From NCBI GenBank assembly GCA_946623755.1, contig CAMORK010000013.1, positions 1 to 49,224 of the forward strand: a stretch of DNA of 49,224 nt, in the 5' to 3' direction. Made by a program: the position numbers and the translations under genes. The stretch's first letter is position 1. Every line of letters starts with the position of its first letter. This document shows positions 7,832 to 16,406 of this stretch, one piece after another. The notes under the pieces are model-generated. The model saw only the letters and a list, made by a program, of their open reading frames with translations. It ran no database searches and was not told where the DNA came from. Origin of the DNA: an uncultured Butyrivibrio sp. GTDB taxonomy: Bacteria > Bacillota > Clostridia > Lachnospirales > Lachnospiraceae.

Positions 7832-9611
7832 AATTTATGCTCCTTGTCTTTATGCCTTCGGCCAGGTCTATGAATCTTGCAAGGGCTGTATATACTTCGC
7901 CTCTGGAGATCCATTTGCCGGGTGTGACATTTTTTCTTTCGTCGATGCCAAGTTCCTGTGCTTTTTTGACGCATTCATCAAGTGAGATATCTCTTTTGCC
8001 CGGATCATTCTCGAGGAACCTTATGAGAAAACTGTCCAGTTCCTCATAAGTAAGGAATTCATCAGGTCTGAAAAAGAGCTTGTCCCCCTCCTGCCTAATC
8101 GTAGCGAGGTCAATAAGGTTTTCCTTGATCAGAGTTTCCACATATCCGCTGTCCCATTCATCTGCCTTAAGGTCCGAGAATTTACCTGTGTAAGGCCTTG
8201 TGCCTGCAATGCGAAGAGCCTTGAACAGGACCATAAGGAGCTGAGCTCTTGGCATCGGCGAATCGGGGTGCAGGTGCATTACGCAGGGATCAAGAAGGCA
8301 GTATCTGAAGGCTTTTTCAAGACCTTTTTGATCCTCAAACCCTGCTATGTCCACGTAGGGCAGGTCGATAGCAAATATGTCGGGGTCGGGCTCCTGAGCA
8401 GGAATATTTTTCGTGTCAGAATCAGGACTCCAGAAACCGGGCATAGGTCCGTTGTCGCAGCGCCCCGGAAGAGTCTCTTTTCCCTTATCGGTGCTGCGGA
8501 GAGTGTTCATGAACATGTCAGATATCATGACACTTCCGTATTCGTTGGTGTGGGTCACATCACCCGGCATGAAGAAGTCTTTCGCGTTGTCCGAGAACTC
8601 CACCCATTTCTCAAATGTCTGTCCGTGCAGATCTATGAAGGGCACATCGAGCTCTTTTGCAACTGCCTCTGCAGCCCTGGCATAATCTGAAAGGAGAGAG
8701 TAATGGGTGCCGAGTGAGAGAGTCTGTGCCTGCCCCGGGGAAAGGGATAATGGTATCCGGCTGATCGGAGAGCACAGGATAGCTTCAGCACCCATTACTT
8801 TGGTGAAATTTATGAAACTGCGAAGATTATCTGAGTAGCCGCCAAAGGCTGCAAGATTTCTGCGCTTCTGGTCGTTGTGACCAAACTGCAGGATCATGCA
8901 GTCTCCGGGCTTTATCATCTCTTTTACAATGTCAAAGTGACCGTCATCTCTGAAACAGTTTGTGGTAAGCCCTGAGTGTGACATGTTGCAGACAGCTGCG
9001 CCTTGAATGTACCTTGGCAGTGTCTGTGCCCATCCCGAGAAGCTTCCGTAAGGGTAATACGGAATCCCGGCATTTTGATCCGTTACTGTGGAATCGCCGC
9101 CGATCCAGATCACAGGGACTTTTTCTGAGGTTATGGTCACCTCTGCTGACAGATTTTGAGTATCGATATTGCAACCGGAATAACTTATAAATATATCTTT
9201 GTCTTCGCATCTGACTGATGAAAGTGCAGGAATGAAGGGCGTTACGGCAGTATGATAGGTCTTTTCCCAGGTGCTGCCTGCGGGGATGGATATATCCCTG
9301 GCTATCATGGCTCTTCTCGAGGAAAAGAGTGTCAGGTTCTCTATATCGTTGTCTATGGCGGACAGCTTTACTGTGACCCTGTAGGTGTCAAAGGAAGGAA
9401 CCGATACCTTGATGATCTGTACCTGCCTGCCTTCATCTGATACCTCTTCATAGAAGTGTCTGTTGTTCCAGCCTCCGCTCTTTAGAGCCTCCTCATGGGC
9501 AGTACCGGAGGTTGTGACAGCCATCTTTGGTGTAAAAAGGCCATAGCCTCTCTCTTTGGAGTAGAGGCTATCGGTATATGGATTGTGAAGTTTAAAGTGT
9601 ATTGAAAACAT
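7821..9611 (-). CDS. CE12-type SGNH acetylesterase with SLH-like C-terminal region
   Basis: Probable rhamnogalacturonan acetylesterase. An N-terminal all-beta domain (about 1-165) precedes an SGNH hydrolase core. Its motifs are GGDSTVTDQ with Ser174, the SGWAQ block, GHND (244-247) and D351-x-x-H354. The last ~180 residues resemble S-layer homology repeats (LPYVDIAGF, RAQLLMVLFKALRI, KFSDLKADEWDSGYVETL). There is no signal peptide, which is odd for an SLH-like tail. I start at MFSIHF, where GGGGA lies 6 nt upstream; an in-frame ATG at 9632 has no ribosome binding site. It lies between the GH112 and GH28 genes of the operon. Removing acetyl groups would let the glycosidases act. Confidence 0.88.
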   Translation of the reverse strand: MFSIHFKLHNPYTDSLYSKERGYGLFTPKMAVTTSGTAHEEALKSGGWNNRHFYEEVSDEGRQVQIIKVSVPSFDTYRVTVKLSAIDNDIENLTLFSSRRAMIARDISIPAGSTWEKTYHTAVTPFIPALSSVRCEDKDIFISYSGCNIDTQNLSAEVTITSEKVPVIWIGGDSTVTDQNAGIPYYPYGSFSGWAQTLPRYIQGAAVCNMSHSGLTTNCFRDDGHFDIVKEMIKPGDCMILQFGHNDQKRRNLAAFGGYSDNLRSFINFTKVMGAEAILCSPISRIPLSLSPGQAQTLSLGTHYSLLSDYARAAEAVAKELDVPFIDLHGQTFEKWVEFSDNAKDFFMPGDVTHTNEYGSVMISDMFMNTLRSTDKGKETLPGRCDNGPMPGFWSPDSDTKNIPAQEPDPDIFAIDLPYVDIAGFEDQKGLEKAFRYCLLDPCVMHLHPDSPMPRAQLLMVLFKALRIAGTRPYTGKFSDLKADEWDSGYVETLIKENLIDLATIRQEGDKLFFRPDEFLTYEELDSFLIRFLENDPGKRDISLDECVKKAQELGIDERKNVTPGKWISRGEVYTALARFIDLAEGIKTRSINFEA

Positions 9612-9635
9612 TACATTTCCCCAAATGAACATGTT

Positions 9636-11804
9636 TTATAGCTTGTAAATAGCTGTGGCAAGAGGAGCAAGGTCTTTTACCTCAAAAGGCCCGTTGTCTG
9701 TGGATATGGATACTGACTGCGCCTCTTCCGAGTTATTGATGACTATGAGGCTCTTGCTGTCTTCAAAGTAAGCGCATTCCACCATAGGATTGTCAGAGAT
9801 GTATTTTTGATCCTGGGAAAGGCCTGCGCCATACAGCAGGATATTGAGAAGCAGTCTGTAGTTCTCAGGCGCATTTTCAAAGGTTGAAAGATAGATGCCT
9901 TTGCCGCGACCGAAGCTGTTTATTGTCAGGAGCGGATAACCGTCCTTGGATCTGACGACTTTGGCTGCTCCGTCGGTCAGGTGGACTTTGCCTCTTAGCG
10001 GGATATTGCTTATTGCAGGGATCAGTCCGTCTGAGTTATCGTCAACGAAAGCCCATTTGCCCATGCAGGACTTGTAGTCACTGTCTCTGTTGACGCCCAG
10101 AACGCCTGACATCTTGAATCTGAAGTCTTTTTCGCCGGTGGAAGAGGGTTCGTTGACTCCGATAAAGCATCCGCCTTCATTGACCCATTCCGTGAGTACT
10201 TCTTCCACAACCGGATCGTTCCAGCTCTCGGCTCCGCACCAGGCTGTACCTGCAGATCCGGCGTTGATGATAACGTTTATATCGGACAGATCCATGTTCC
10301 TTAGATCGTCAAAATCTATGTAAGTCACGTCTACAGGAAGTCCCGAGAGTGCCTCGTTGATGTGGATAAGGTCGTGCATGTAGGTCTCGTGGAAGTGGCC
10401 TGAGAGAGTCCAGCTTCTAAGCCTGCCCCAGGAGTGCAGCACTGCAACCTTGATCGGAAGGACGTAAGGTGAACCTTCTTCATGGAGCTCTTTTATCTTC
10501 CTGAACTCATCTGAGATTGTGCTGATATATTCAACAAAGTCAGGAAAATCCTGCACCAGATGAAGATATCCGCCAAGCCCTATCCTGTCTATCTTGGCCC
10601 GCAGCAGTGCGCGTCGGGCACTTCTCCAGTAGAGCGCAGCGTCTTTTGTGGGATCTCCGCCCTTTGAGAAGGTCGGAAGTCCGCCGAGTCCAACAGGGAA
10701 AAGATACGGATGAAGCCTTATCTCATGAACGGGAACATCAACTCCTGCACAGAGTCTTACTTCATAGCCTGAGAAAATGCATTTGATCAGGCCGTCAAAG
10801 CCAAATTCCTTAAAGCGCTTTCCGTATGGCTCAATGCCAACCCAGCTGTCATCGTAAAAGACATATGCTTTTTTGCCGAAGCTGTGAACGATGTCCACAA
10901 GCTCTTTTCCGAAGGAAACAACGAACTGATTGACGAAGTTCATGTAGTCGCGCTGTGTCTTGACCGGCGGAAGGTGCGTGGGATGGAAGAGCCCGGTGTT
11001 GATGAAATCCTCGGCTGTGAGCTTGTAGCCGTAGCTCTCGGCGAAGTCATCCAGCATCCTGGGGCTGACGGTGAAGTCATAGGAACCCCAGTCGGTAAAG
11101 AGATAGCGGTTTCTCACATCACTTCCCCACATCCATACAAAGTTGTAGAACATGGAAGTAAAGCGTACCACGGTGGTGGCAGGATGTGCCTTACACCATT
11201 TGGTGAGCCAGTCCTTTAAGTACTCTCTGGTCTGAGGGTATACGGGATCGATCTGCATGAGATGTTCCTTGTTCCAGCCGTTGGTGACGTGGTTGTACAT
11301 GGAAATCTCTTCCCAGATCCTGTAGGCTAAAAAGCTCACTGTGTATTTGTGCCATGGAATGATGTTGTTGACTATGACGTTTTGGGCCTCTTTCTCGTAG
11401 GTCCAGAAATTTCTGTTGACTTCCCTGCCTGTGGTGCGGTCGTAGACCTGCCAGTATTTCATGGAATCAGCGCTGTCATTGACTTTGAACTGCTGATCGA
11501 AGAAATCGTCCATCAGGTGGAAGGTTAGAAAAGACTCCTCTGCAATCTTGGGAGCTGTCATAAGGAAAGTCTGCTGAAGCTTGTCCTGATTGGCTCTGGC
11601 CCACTCATTGTGGTCCCTGATTATGCAGATAGTGGAGTAGATCCCGTATCCTGAATTTGTTATTTCATCTGAAAGGACAGTGCCGTCACTGTCTCTTATA
11701 ACATCTGCTCCCCATTTTTTGGCAAGGTCAAGGGTGAGCTGTTCGTATCCCGCCTCCCCGGGCAGGGTGAAGCTACCCGTTGTATGCTTTAAAACGTTAT
11801 CCAT
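9636..11804 (-). CDS. GH112 phosphorylase, probably D-galactosyl-beta-1,4-L-rhamnose phosphorylase
   Basis: GH112 enzymes phosphorolyse beta-galactosides of rhamnose or of N-acetylhexosamines, releasing galactose-1-phosphate. The protein starts MDNVLKHTTGSF and contains LAKKWGADVIRDSDGT, FYDDSWVGIEPYGKRF and a long TIM-barrel region, typical of the family at about 720 residues. GGGGG lies 8 nt before this ATG; the upstream ATGs lack such a site and reach toward the GH105 gene. Neighbouring RG-I genes and rhaM argue for the galactosyl-rhamnose activity rather than lacto-N-biose or galacto-N-biose. That choice is context-based, since I cannot verify the acceptor-site residues. No signal peptide. 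Confidence 0.88.
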   Translation of the reverse strand: MDNVLKHTTGSFTLPGEAGYEQLTLDLAKKWGADVIRDSDGTVLSDEITNSGYGIYSTICIIRDHNEWARANQDKLQQTFLMTAPKIAEESFLTFHLMDDFFDQQFKVNDSADSMKYWQVYDRTTGREVNRNFWTYEKEAQNVIVNNIIPWHKYTVSFLAYRIWEEISMYNHVTNGWNKEHLMQIDPVYPQTREYLKDWLTKWCKAHPATTVVRFTSMFYNFVWMWGSDVRNRYLFTDWGSYDFTVSPRMLDDFAESYGYKLTAEDFINTGLFHPTHLPPVKTQRDYMNFVNQFVVSFGKELVDIVHSFGKKAYVFYDDSWVGIEPYGKRFKEFGFDGLIKCIFSGYEVRLCAGVDVPVHEIRLHPYLFPVGLGGLPTFSKGGDPTKDAALYWRSARRALLRAKIDRIGLGGYLHLVQDFPDFVEYISTISDEFRKIKELHEEGSPYVLPIKVAVLHSWGRLRSWTLSGHFHETYMHDLIHINEALSGLPVDVTYIDFDDLRNMDLSDINVIINAGSAGTAWCGAESWNDPVVEEVLTEWVNEGGCFIGVNEPSSTGEKDFRFKMSGVLGVNRDSDYKSCMGKWAFVDDNSDGLIPAISNIPLRGKVHLTDGAAKVVRSKDGYPLLTINSFGRGKGIYLSTFENAPENYRLLLNILLYGAGLSQDQKYISDNPMVECAYFEDSKSLIVINNSEEAQSVSISTDNGPFEVKDLAPLATAIYKL

Positions 11805-11823
11805 TGTTGTAACCCCCACAAAA

Positions 11824-12876
11824 TTATAATGCGCCATCACTTCTGATCTTGTCGTAGCTTAGAATTCCTGCAAAATATGCAAGCGCAAGGCCCTGTCCCC
11901 AACCCTGGATCCAGTCTCTGGAAATGTTTCTGTAACCCTCTCTGTCCTTCATGACAGCAGTGCCTCCGGAGACGTTAAGTACTCGTCCGTCGGGAGATAC
12001 ATTTTCAAGGATACCTTTGGTTGACTTGTTGATGTATTTGATGTGAAGAGGATTGCCTTTGTTTATCATGGCAGCAGCAATTCCGCAGCTGGCTGATATC
12101 TCTTCATAGGACTCCTCATCATCAAGTATTGTTCTGAAAAGACCGTTCTCAGTCTGGAGGAGCTTGATGGAAGAGAGCTGCTCATTGAGAGAGCCCACGA
12201 TGTCAAGGAATTTGGGATAGAGATAGCACTCCGGAAGAATGCGGCCAACCTCTGACATAGTGTAAGCTGCCCATGCGTTGGCTCTTCCCCAGAAAAAGCC
12301 TGACATATGGTCTTTCGTGATGTTGTTGTATCCATGGTAGAAAAGACCTGTCGCCGGATCCTGAAGATATTTGATGTGCCAGTAATACTGGTTTAGAGCA
12401 TCATCAATTAGTTTTTCATCTTTTAAAAGAACTCCCGCTCTAAGCAGGAAGAACGCAGCCATGAAAAGCGTGTCAGCCCAGCACTGCTCCGGGAAATCGT
12501 TGTTCACTGAAACTGTGTGCTGGAGTACGTTGTCGCCAAAACGCAGTGCGTCATTTTCCAGATAGTCGATTTTGCTCCTGGCGATATCAAGATATTTCTC
12601 ATCGCCCGAGTACTCATAAAGTGATAAAAGAGCATGTCCCATGGCGCAGGTATTCACTGTAAAAGAAGGAATGCCGAGCTCGTCAATATACTCATCAATC
12701 CTCTCTTTGAGAGCAAGGATGTACTCCTCTTTTCCTGTGGCCTTATAAGCCTCGCAAACGCCGTAATAAGCCACTCCTCCGGGCCAGTCCCAGGTGAGAT
12801 CCATTCTCATGGTGCGCTTTACTATCGCGTCGATTGCAGCTTCGATTTCTTTTTTGTCATATATAAGATTGCCCAT
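11824..12876 (-). CDS. GH105 unsaturated rhamnogalacturonyl hydrolase (YteR/YesR type)
   Basis: Removes the unsaturated galacturonate that lyases leave on the non-reducing end of rhamnogalacturonan oligosaccharides. The 350-residue length is typical of the alpha/alpha-barrel family. It shows WDWPGGVAYYG near the N-terminus, CWADTLFM with the expected catalytic D135, FFWGRANAW and DWIQGWGQGLAL. There is no signal peptide, so it is cytoplasmic. It is the first gene of the minus-strand operon and is divergent from an AraC-type regulator. GH112 starts 19 bp downstream. GGGG lies a few bases before the ATG. In Bacillus subtilis the homologous yteR lies in a cluster with a YteP/YtcP/YtcQ-type importer, the same pairing as here. 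Confidence 0.93.
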   Translation of the reverse strand: MGNLIYDKKEIEAAIDAIVKRTMRMDLTWDWPGGVAYYGVCEAYKATGKEEYILALKERIDEYIDELGIPSFTVNTCAMGHALLSLYEYSGDEKYLDIARSKIDYLENDALRFGDNVLQHTVSVNNDFPEQCWADTLFMAAFFLLRAGVLLKDEKLIDDALNQYYWHIKYLQDPATGLFYHGYNNITKDHMSGFFWGRANAWAAYTMSEVGRILPECYLYPKFLDIVGSLNEQLSSIKLLQTENGLFRTILDDEESYEEISASCGIAAAMINKGNPLHIKYINKSTKGILENVSPDGRVLNVSGGTAVMKDREGYRNISRDWIQGWGQGLALAYFAGILSYDKIRSDGAL

Positions 12877-13052
12877 TCTATCGCCCCTTTATGGATATTT
12901 ACAAAAAGTATATTTTCATATGGTCGAAAAATCTCTCCAGATACTAACAAAAACTTTGCAATTTCAACTATTTGAGGTTAGAATTTCTTTTAGGCGGATC
13001 AGCTGCCGGTTGTTAATGAATATTTATTTAAATTATTAATTAAGGAAAAGAC
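12877..13052. promoter_or_regulatory. divergent control region of GH105 operon and AraC regulator
   Basis: This 176-bp AT-rich gap separates the two divergent genes. On the minus strand a TATACT -10 box (near 12911-12916) lacks a good -35 box, as expected for an activator-dependent promoter. On the plus strand TTGTTA near 13012 with an AT-rich -10 region could drive the regulator. No clean operator palindrome was visible. Confidence 0.45.
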
Positions 13053-14012
13053 ATGTCGAAACCAAAGAAAACCGTAATTGAGTACAGAAATTATGAGCTG
13101 CCCATCAATTTTCCCGTGCTGGTGCTGACGGGAGACAGATGGTACATATCGGATGTAAAGTCCGGCAAACTCCACTTTCACAACTGTCTTGAAATCGGGA
13201 TTTGCCACCAGGATAGCGGCTTTATAGAGTTTGCTGACACGCCGGTTCCCTTTAAGGCCGGGGATGTCACTTTCATTTCCAGAAATGTGGCACATACGTC
13301 ATATAGCGCAAAAGGCCAGTCGAGCCTTTGGTCCTACATCTTCCTTAATCCGGACGAACTGTTTAAGGGGATCTTTGGGCCTGCATCACCGTATGGCGAA
13401 ATCTACTATGATATGACCCAGAATCTTCAGATGATACTTCACGGGGATGAGCACAAGGAGATATACAGCCTTGTAACCCAGATCCTTGCTGAACTTGTGA
13501 ACAAAGAGATGAATTATCAGATGTCTGTTAAGGGGCTGATGCTGGCTCTTTTTATGAAACTTATGAGAGTGTACGCAGGGCAAAAGAAGGAGAATCTTGC
13601 CCAGAGAGTTGCGCACGATAATGACATCGCGATTATGCCTGCGCTGGAATATATAAGAGAAAACTACATGCAAAACTTTCCTATAGAAGACCTGGCAAAT
13701 ATGTGCCATCTGAGTCAGACCCACTTCAGAAGGGTGTTCCACGAGATCATGCAGACAAGCCCTTTGGACTATCTCAACACCACCAGGATCCTTCAGTCGT
13801 GCATCCTTTTAAGGACCACAGAGGAGTCAATTCTTTCTATATCAGAGCAGGTGGGATTTCGTTCTGTGTCCAGCTTTAACAGGCACTTCTCAGAGAAGAT
13901 GGGAGCGCAGCCCGGCGAATGGAGGCGGAAGATGGTCAAGATTGATAACGCCTCAATCATGAAGTATACAGGCTGGACTCAGGCTGAAAAGCTGACTGAA
14001 CCCAAGAAATAA
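13053..14012 (+). CDS. AraC-family regulator of the rhamnogalacturonan genes
   Basis: A 319-residue transcription factor. The N-terminal cupin-like sensing domain includes the KLHFHNCLEIGIC strand and a typical FKAGDVTFISRNVAH turn. The C-terminal double helix-turn-helix (about 205-300) includes IEDLANMCHLSQTHFRRVFH and VGFRSVSSFNRHFSEKMG. It lies between the minus-strand GH105 operon and the plus-strand ABC importer, so it probably activates both in response to a rhamnogalacturonan breakdown product. A terminator follows it. Confidence 0.9.
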   Translation: MSKPKKTVIEYRNYELPINFPVLVLTGDRWYISDVKSGKLHFHNCLEIGICHQDSGFIEFADTPVPFKAGDVTFISRNVAHTSYSAKGQSSLWSYIFLNPDELFKGIFGPASPYGEIYYDMTQNLQMILHGDEHKEIYSLVTQILAELVNKEMNYQMSVKGLMLALFMKLMRVYAGQKKENLAQRVAHDNDIAIMPALEYIRENYMQNFPIEDLANMCHLSQTHFRRVFHEIMQTSPLDYLNTTRILQSCILLRTTEESILSISEQVGFRSVSSFNRHFSEKMGAQPGEWRRKMVKIDNASIMKYTGWTQAEKLTEPKK

Positions 14013-14041
14013 TATGCAGTTTATATGAATATATGATGCAT

Positions 14042-14070
14042 AAAAAGAGCCGACAGGGCTCTTTTATTTT
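14042..14070 (+). terminator. rho-independent terminator
   Basis: AAAGAGCC (14044-14051) pairs with GGCTCTTT (14057-14064), followed by a T-rich run. It insulates the regulator from the ABC importer operon. Confidence 0.8.
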
Positions 14071-14091
14071 GTGCATGGCGATGAATCAACG

Positions 14092-14110
14092 ATTGTGCAA
14101 AGTGCACAAT
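14092..14110. promoter_or_regulatory. perfect palindrome, candidate operator
   Basis: ATTGTGCA (14092-14099), AAG, then TGCACAAT (14103-14110) form a perfect 8-bp inverted repeat. It covers the position where a -35 box would lie for the TATAAT at 14127. That placement suggests a regulator site controlling the ABC operon. Which protein binds is unknown; AraC proteins usually prefer direct repeats, so a LacI-type regulator encoded elsewhere is possible. Confidence 0.5.
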
Positions 14111-14126
14111 TTAGAAAACGATTAAG

Positions 14127-14132
14127 TATAAT
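14127..14132 (+). promoter_or_regulatory. candidate -10 box of ABC importer operon
   Basis: A consensus TATAAT lacks a recognisable -35 hexamer; the sequence at that spacing is GCACAA, inside the palindrome. This fits an activated or tightly regulated promoter about 120 bp before the first permease gene. Confidence 0.5.
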
Positions 14133-14255
14133 TAATAAACATATCAACAATAAAACTTAAAAATAAATGGTTGATAATGCAAAGCTTTTTCGACTAAGTG
14201 ATTAGATGGAAGGACTAAATTACATTAGTATTGTCCATAGAAAGGGGAGAGATAT

Positions 14256-15206
14256 ATGGGAGCAAAAAGTAAAAGTAGGGGAGCAGTCGCTACAGGATCA
14301 ACCTGGAAGCATTCTCTAAAAAGAGACTGGCAGTTATATCTTCTTCTGCTTATTCCACTTATTTTAGTTGTAGTATTTAGCTTTGGCGCATATCCGGGTC
14401 TTAGAATGGCCTTCATGGATTACAAACCCGCCAAAGGGTATGCGGGTTCAAAATGGGTAGGCTTTGATACCTTCAGAAAGGTATTCAGGGATGCAGACTT
14501 CTCAAGAGCCCTTAGAAATTCAATAGTATTTAACTTACTTGATCTTTTCGTAGGATTCCCGATGCCGATCATCCTGGCACTGATCCTCAACGAACTCAGG
14601 TACAAGAGATTCAAGAAGGTTTCACAGACAATCCTGTATCTTCCGCATTTCTTATCCTGGGCCATCATCGGAAGCGTAGCACTTACAATGTTTAAGCCCA
14701 CAAGCGGACTTGTGAACATAGCAATGATGAAGATGGGAATGATCAGTCAGGGAATACCGTTCCTCAATGAGAAATGGCACTGGGCAATAACCTATCTCCT
14801 CATCGGAGTGTGGCAGTCCATGGGATGGGGCACGATCCTGTACCTGGCAGCCATTACCGGTATCAGTGGAGAGCAGTATGAAGCGGCCATGATCGACGGT
14901 GCAAACCGCTGGCAGAGAATGCTTCATATAACACTTCCGGGAATCAGGAGCACAATTGTGACGCTTCTTATCATGAACCTGGGACGTGTAATGGGAAGTA
15001 ACCTCGAGAGGCTCACATCCCTCGGAAATACTCAGGTAAAAGAGTTCCAGTATCAGCTTGCTGTATACATCTTCAATAAAGGTATTGGAAATAACAAGTT
15101 CAGTATGGCTACTGCGGTAGGTCTTTTCCAATCTGTTATAGGTGTGGCGCTGGTTCTTTTATCAGACAGAATAGCCAAGAAGCTTGGCGAAGACGGATTA
15201 CTGTAG
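14256..15206 (+). CDS. ABC sugar permease, LplB/YteP type
   Basis: Membrane subunit of a CUT1-type oligosaccharide importer, 316 residues with six predicted helices. The EAA loop is visible as EAAMIDGANRWQRMLHITLP. The basic N-terminus and the RDWQLYLLLLIPLI first helix are typical of the LplB/YteP branch, which in Bacillus imports rhamnogalacturonan oligosaccharides. GGGGAGAG lies before the ATG. The second permease starts 13 bp after the stop. No ATPase gene is in the operon, as is usual for this branch, where a shared MsmX-like ATPase encoded elsewhere energises several importers. Confidence 0.93.
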   Translation: MGAKSKSRGAVATGSTWKHSLKRDWQLYLLLLIPLILVVVFSFGAYPGLRMAFMDYKPAKGYAGSKWVGFDTFRKVFRDADFSRALRNSIVFNLLDLFVGFPMPIILALILNELRYKRFKKVSQTILYLPHFLSWAIIGSVALTMFKPTSGLVNIAMMKMGMISQGIPFLNEKWHWAITYLLIGVWQSMGWGTILYLAAITGISGEQYEAAMIDGANRWQRMLHITLPGIRSTIVTLLIMNLGRVMGSNLERLTSLGNTQVKEFQYQLAVYIFNKGIGNNKFSMATAVGLFQSVIGVALVLLSDRIAKKLGEDGLL

Positions 15207-15219
15207 GAGGAACCTGAAA

Positions 15220-16152
15220 GTGGCAAAGACAAAAGAAATTAACAGAACTGAAGAGAGTTTCTCCGCAGGCGGAGCGCATGCAGTAAACAAATTCAGAATA
15301 AGTGATGCCATCATGATGTTGGTGATCATCCTGCTCTGTGCAACCTGTGTGCTTCCTTTCCTGCATGTGGCAGCCAAGTCGATCTCAGGCAACACGGCAG
15401 TAATGAGTCAGTCGGTGTACTTTCTGCCAAAGGACATCTCCTTCGATGCTTTCAAGCAGGTGTTCGCGGATTCATCCATGACTTACTCAATGATATTTTC
15501 AGTAATTGTAACGCTTGTGTTTACTCTTCTCGGAATGATCGTCTGCACCTGTGCAGCGTATCCGCTTTCGAAAAAGAGACTTAAAGGGCGCGGAGTTCTG
15601 GCATTCATCCTGATGGTGCCTATGTACTTCTCGGCGGGAATCATTCCTCAGTACATTCTTTATTATCAGCTTGGAATTCTTGATACCGTATGGGTACTGA
15701 TTCTTCCGCTTATCTATTCGCCTTACAATATGCTGATCATGAAGAATTTCTTCCAGAGCACAATTCCTGACAGCTTAGAGGAATCAGCATTCCTGGACGG
15801 TGCAACCAACTTCCAGATTCTTTGGAAGATCGTGCTTCCGCTTTCAAAGCCTATCCTGGCTACGCTCTCACTCTTCTATGCAGTGGGAAGGTGGAACGCA
15901 TACGCAGACAACATGTACTATACAAGATCTTCAGAGCTCAAGATGATCCAGTACAAACTCTATCAGCTTGTTGCATCTGCCACTGAGGCTCAGAACGCAT
16001 CACTGGCAGATACCGGCGGAATCACACAGGCTACACCCGAGGTTCTGCAGGCAGCATGCATTATGTTTGTTACGGTACCGATCATCATAATATATCCGTT
16101 CCTGCAGAAGTACTTTGTACAGGGAACGATGATTGGAGCGGTAAAGGGCTAA
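15220..16152 (+). CDS. ABC sugar permease, YtcP type
   Basis: Second membrane subunit of the importer, 310 residues from the chosen start, with six predicted helices and the EAA loop EESAFLDGATNFQILWKIVL. I choose GTG at 15220 because AGGAGG lies 9 nt upstream. An in-frame TTG at 15184 would lie inside the first permease gene with no such site. A roughly 180-bp inverted-repeat element separates it from the binding-protein gene. Confidence 0.93.
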   Translation: MAKTKEINRTEESFSAGGAHAVNKFRISDAIMMLVIILLCATCVLPFLHVAAKSISGNTAVMSQSVYFLPKDISFDAFKQVFADSSMTYSMIFSVIVTLVFTLLGMIVCTCAAYPLSKKRLKGRGVLAFILMVPMYFSAGIIPQYILYYQLGILDTVWVLILPLIYSPYNMLIMKNFFQSTIPDSLEESAFLDGATNFQILWKIVLPLSKPILATLSLFYAVGRWNAYADNMYYTRSSELKMIQYKLYQLVASATEAQNASLADTGGITQATPEVLQAACIMFVTVPIIIIYPFLQKYFVQGTMIGAVKG

Positions 16153-16162
16153 CATTTCCTAC

Positions 16163-16342
16163 TTGGGGTCAAGCCTGGAGCGAGCGTGACGACTCCAAAT
16201 TATATTTTACAACGTCGCTCGTAGTTCTATGCATTCCGAAAAGCCACAGCAGAGGCTGTGTCTTTTCTCCATAGAACTAAAATCGCTCCTTTTGCAAAAC
16301 ATAATCTGGAGCCGTCTCGCACGCTCCGTGCTTGATCGCTAA
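16163..16342. repeat. nested inverted-repeat element, MITE-like
   Basis: The left part (16163-16231) and the reverse complement of the right part (about 16270-16342) align over most of their length. Shared blocks are TCAAGC, GGAGCG, GACG, CTCCA, ATTAT and TTTT in the outer arms, then TAGTTCTATG against CATAGAACTA in the inner arms. The centre (about 16236-16266) is a further hairpin, AAAAGCCACAGC against GCTGTGTCTTTT. The whole element could fold into one long imperfect cruciform or RNA stem. It sits between the second permease and binding-protein genes and contains no ORF. It may be a non-autonomous mobile element, or an operon-internal structure that raises binding-protein mRNA relative to permeases. 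Confidence 0.65.
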
Positions 16343-16406
16343 GTTTGAAGTGAATATAAAACATTAATGCTTTACAACAAATAAACAATTTTTAAGGAGG
16401 ATTACT

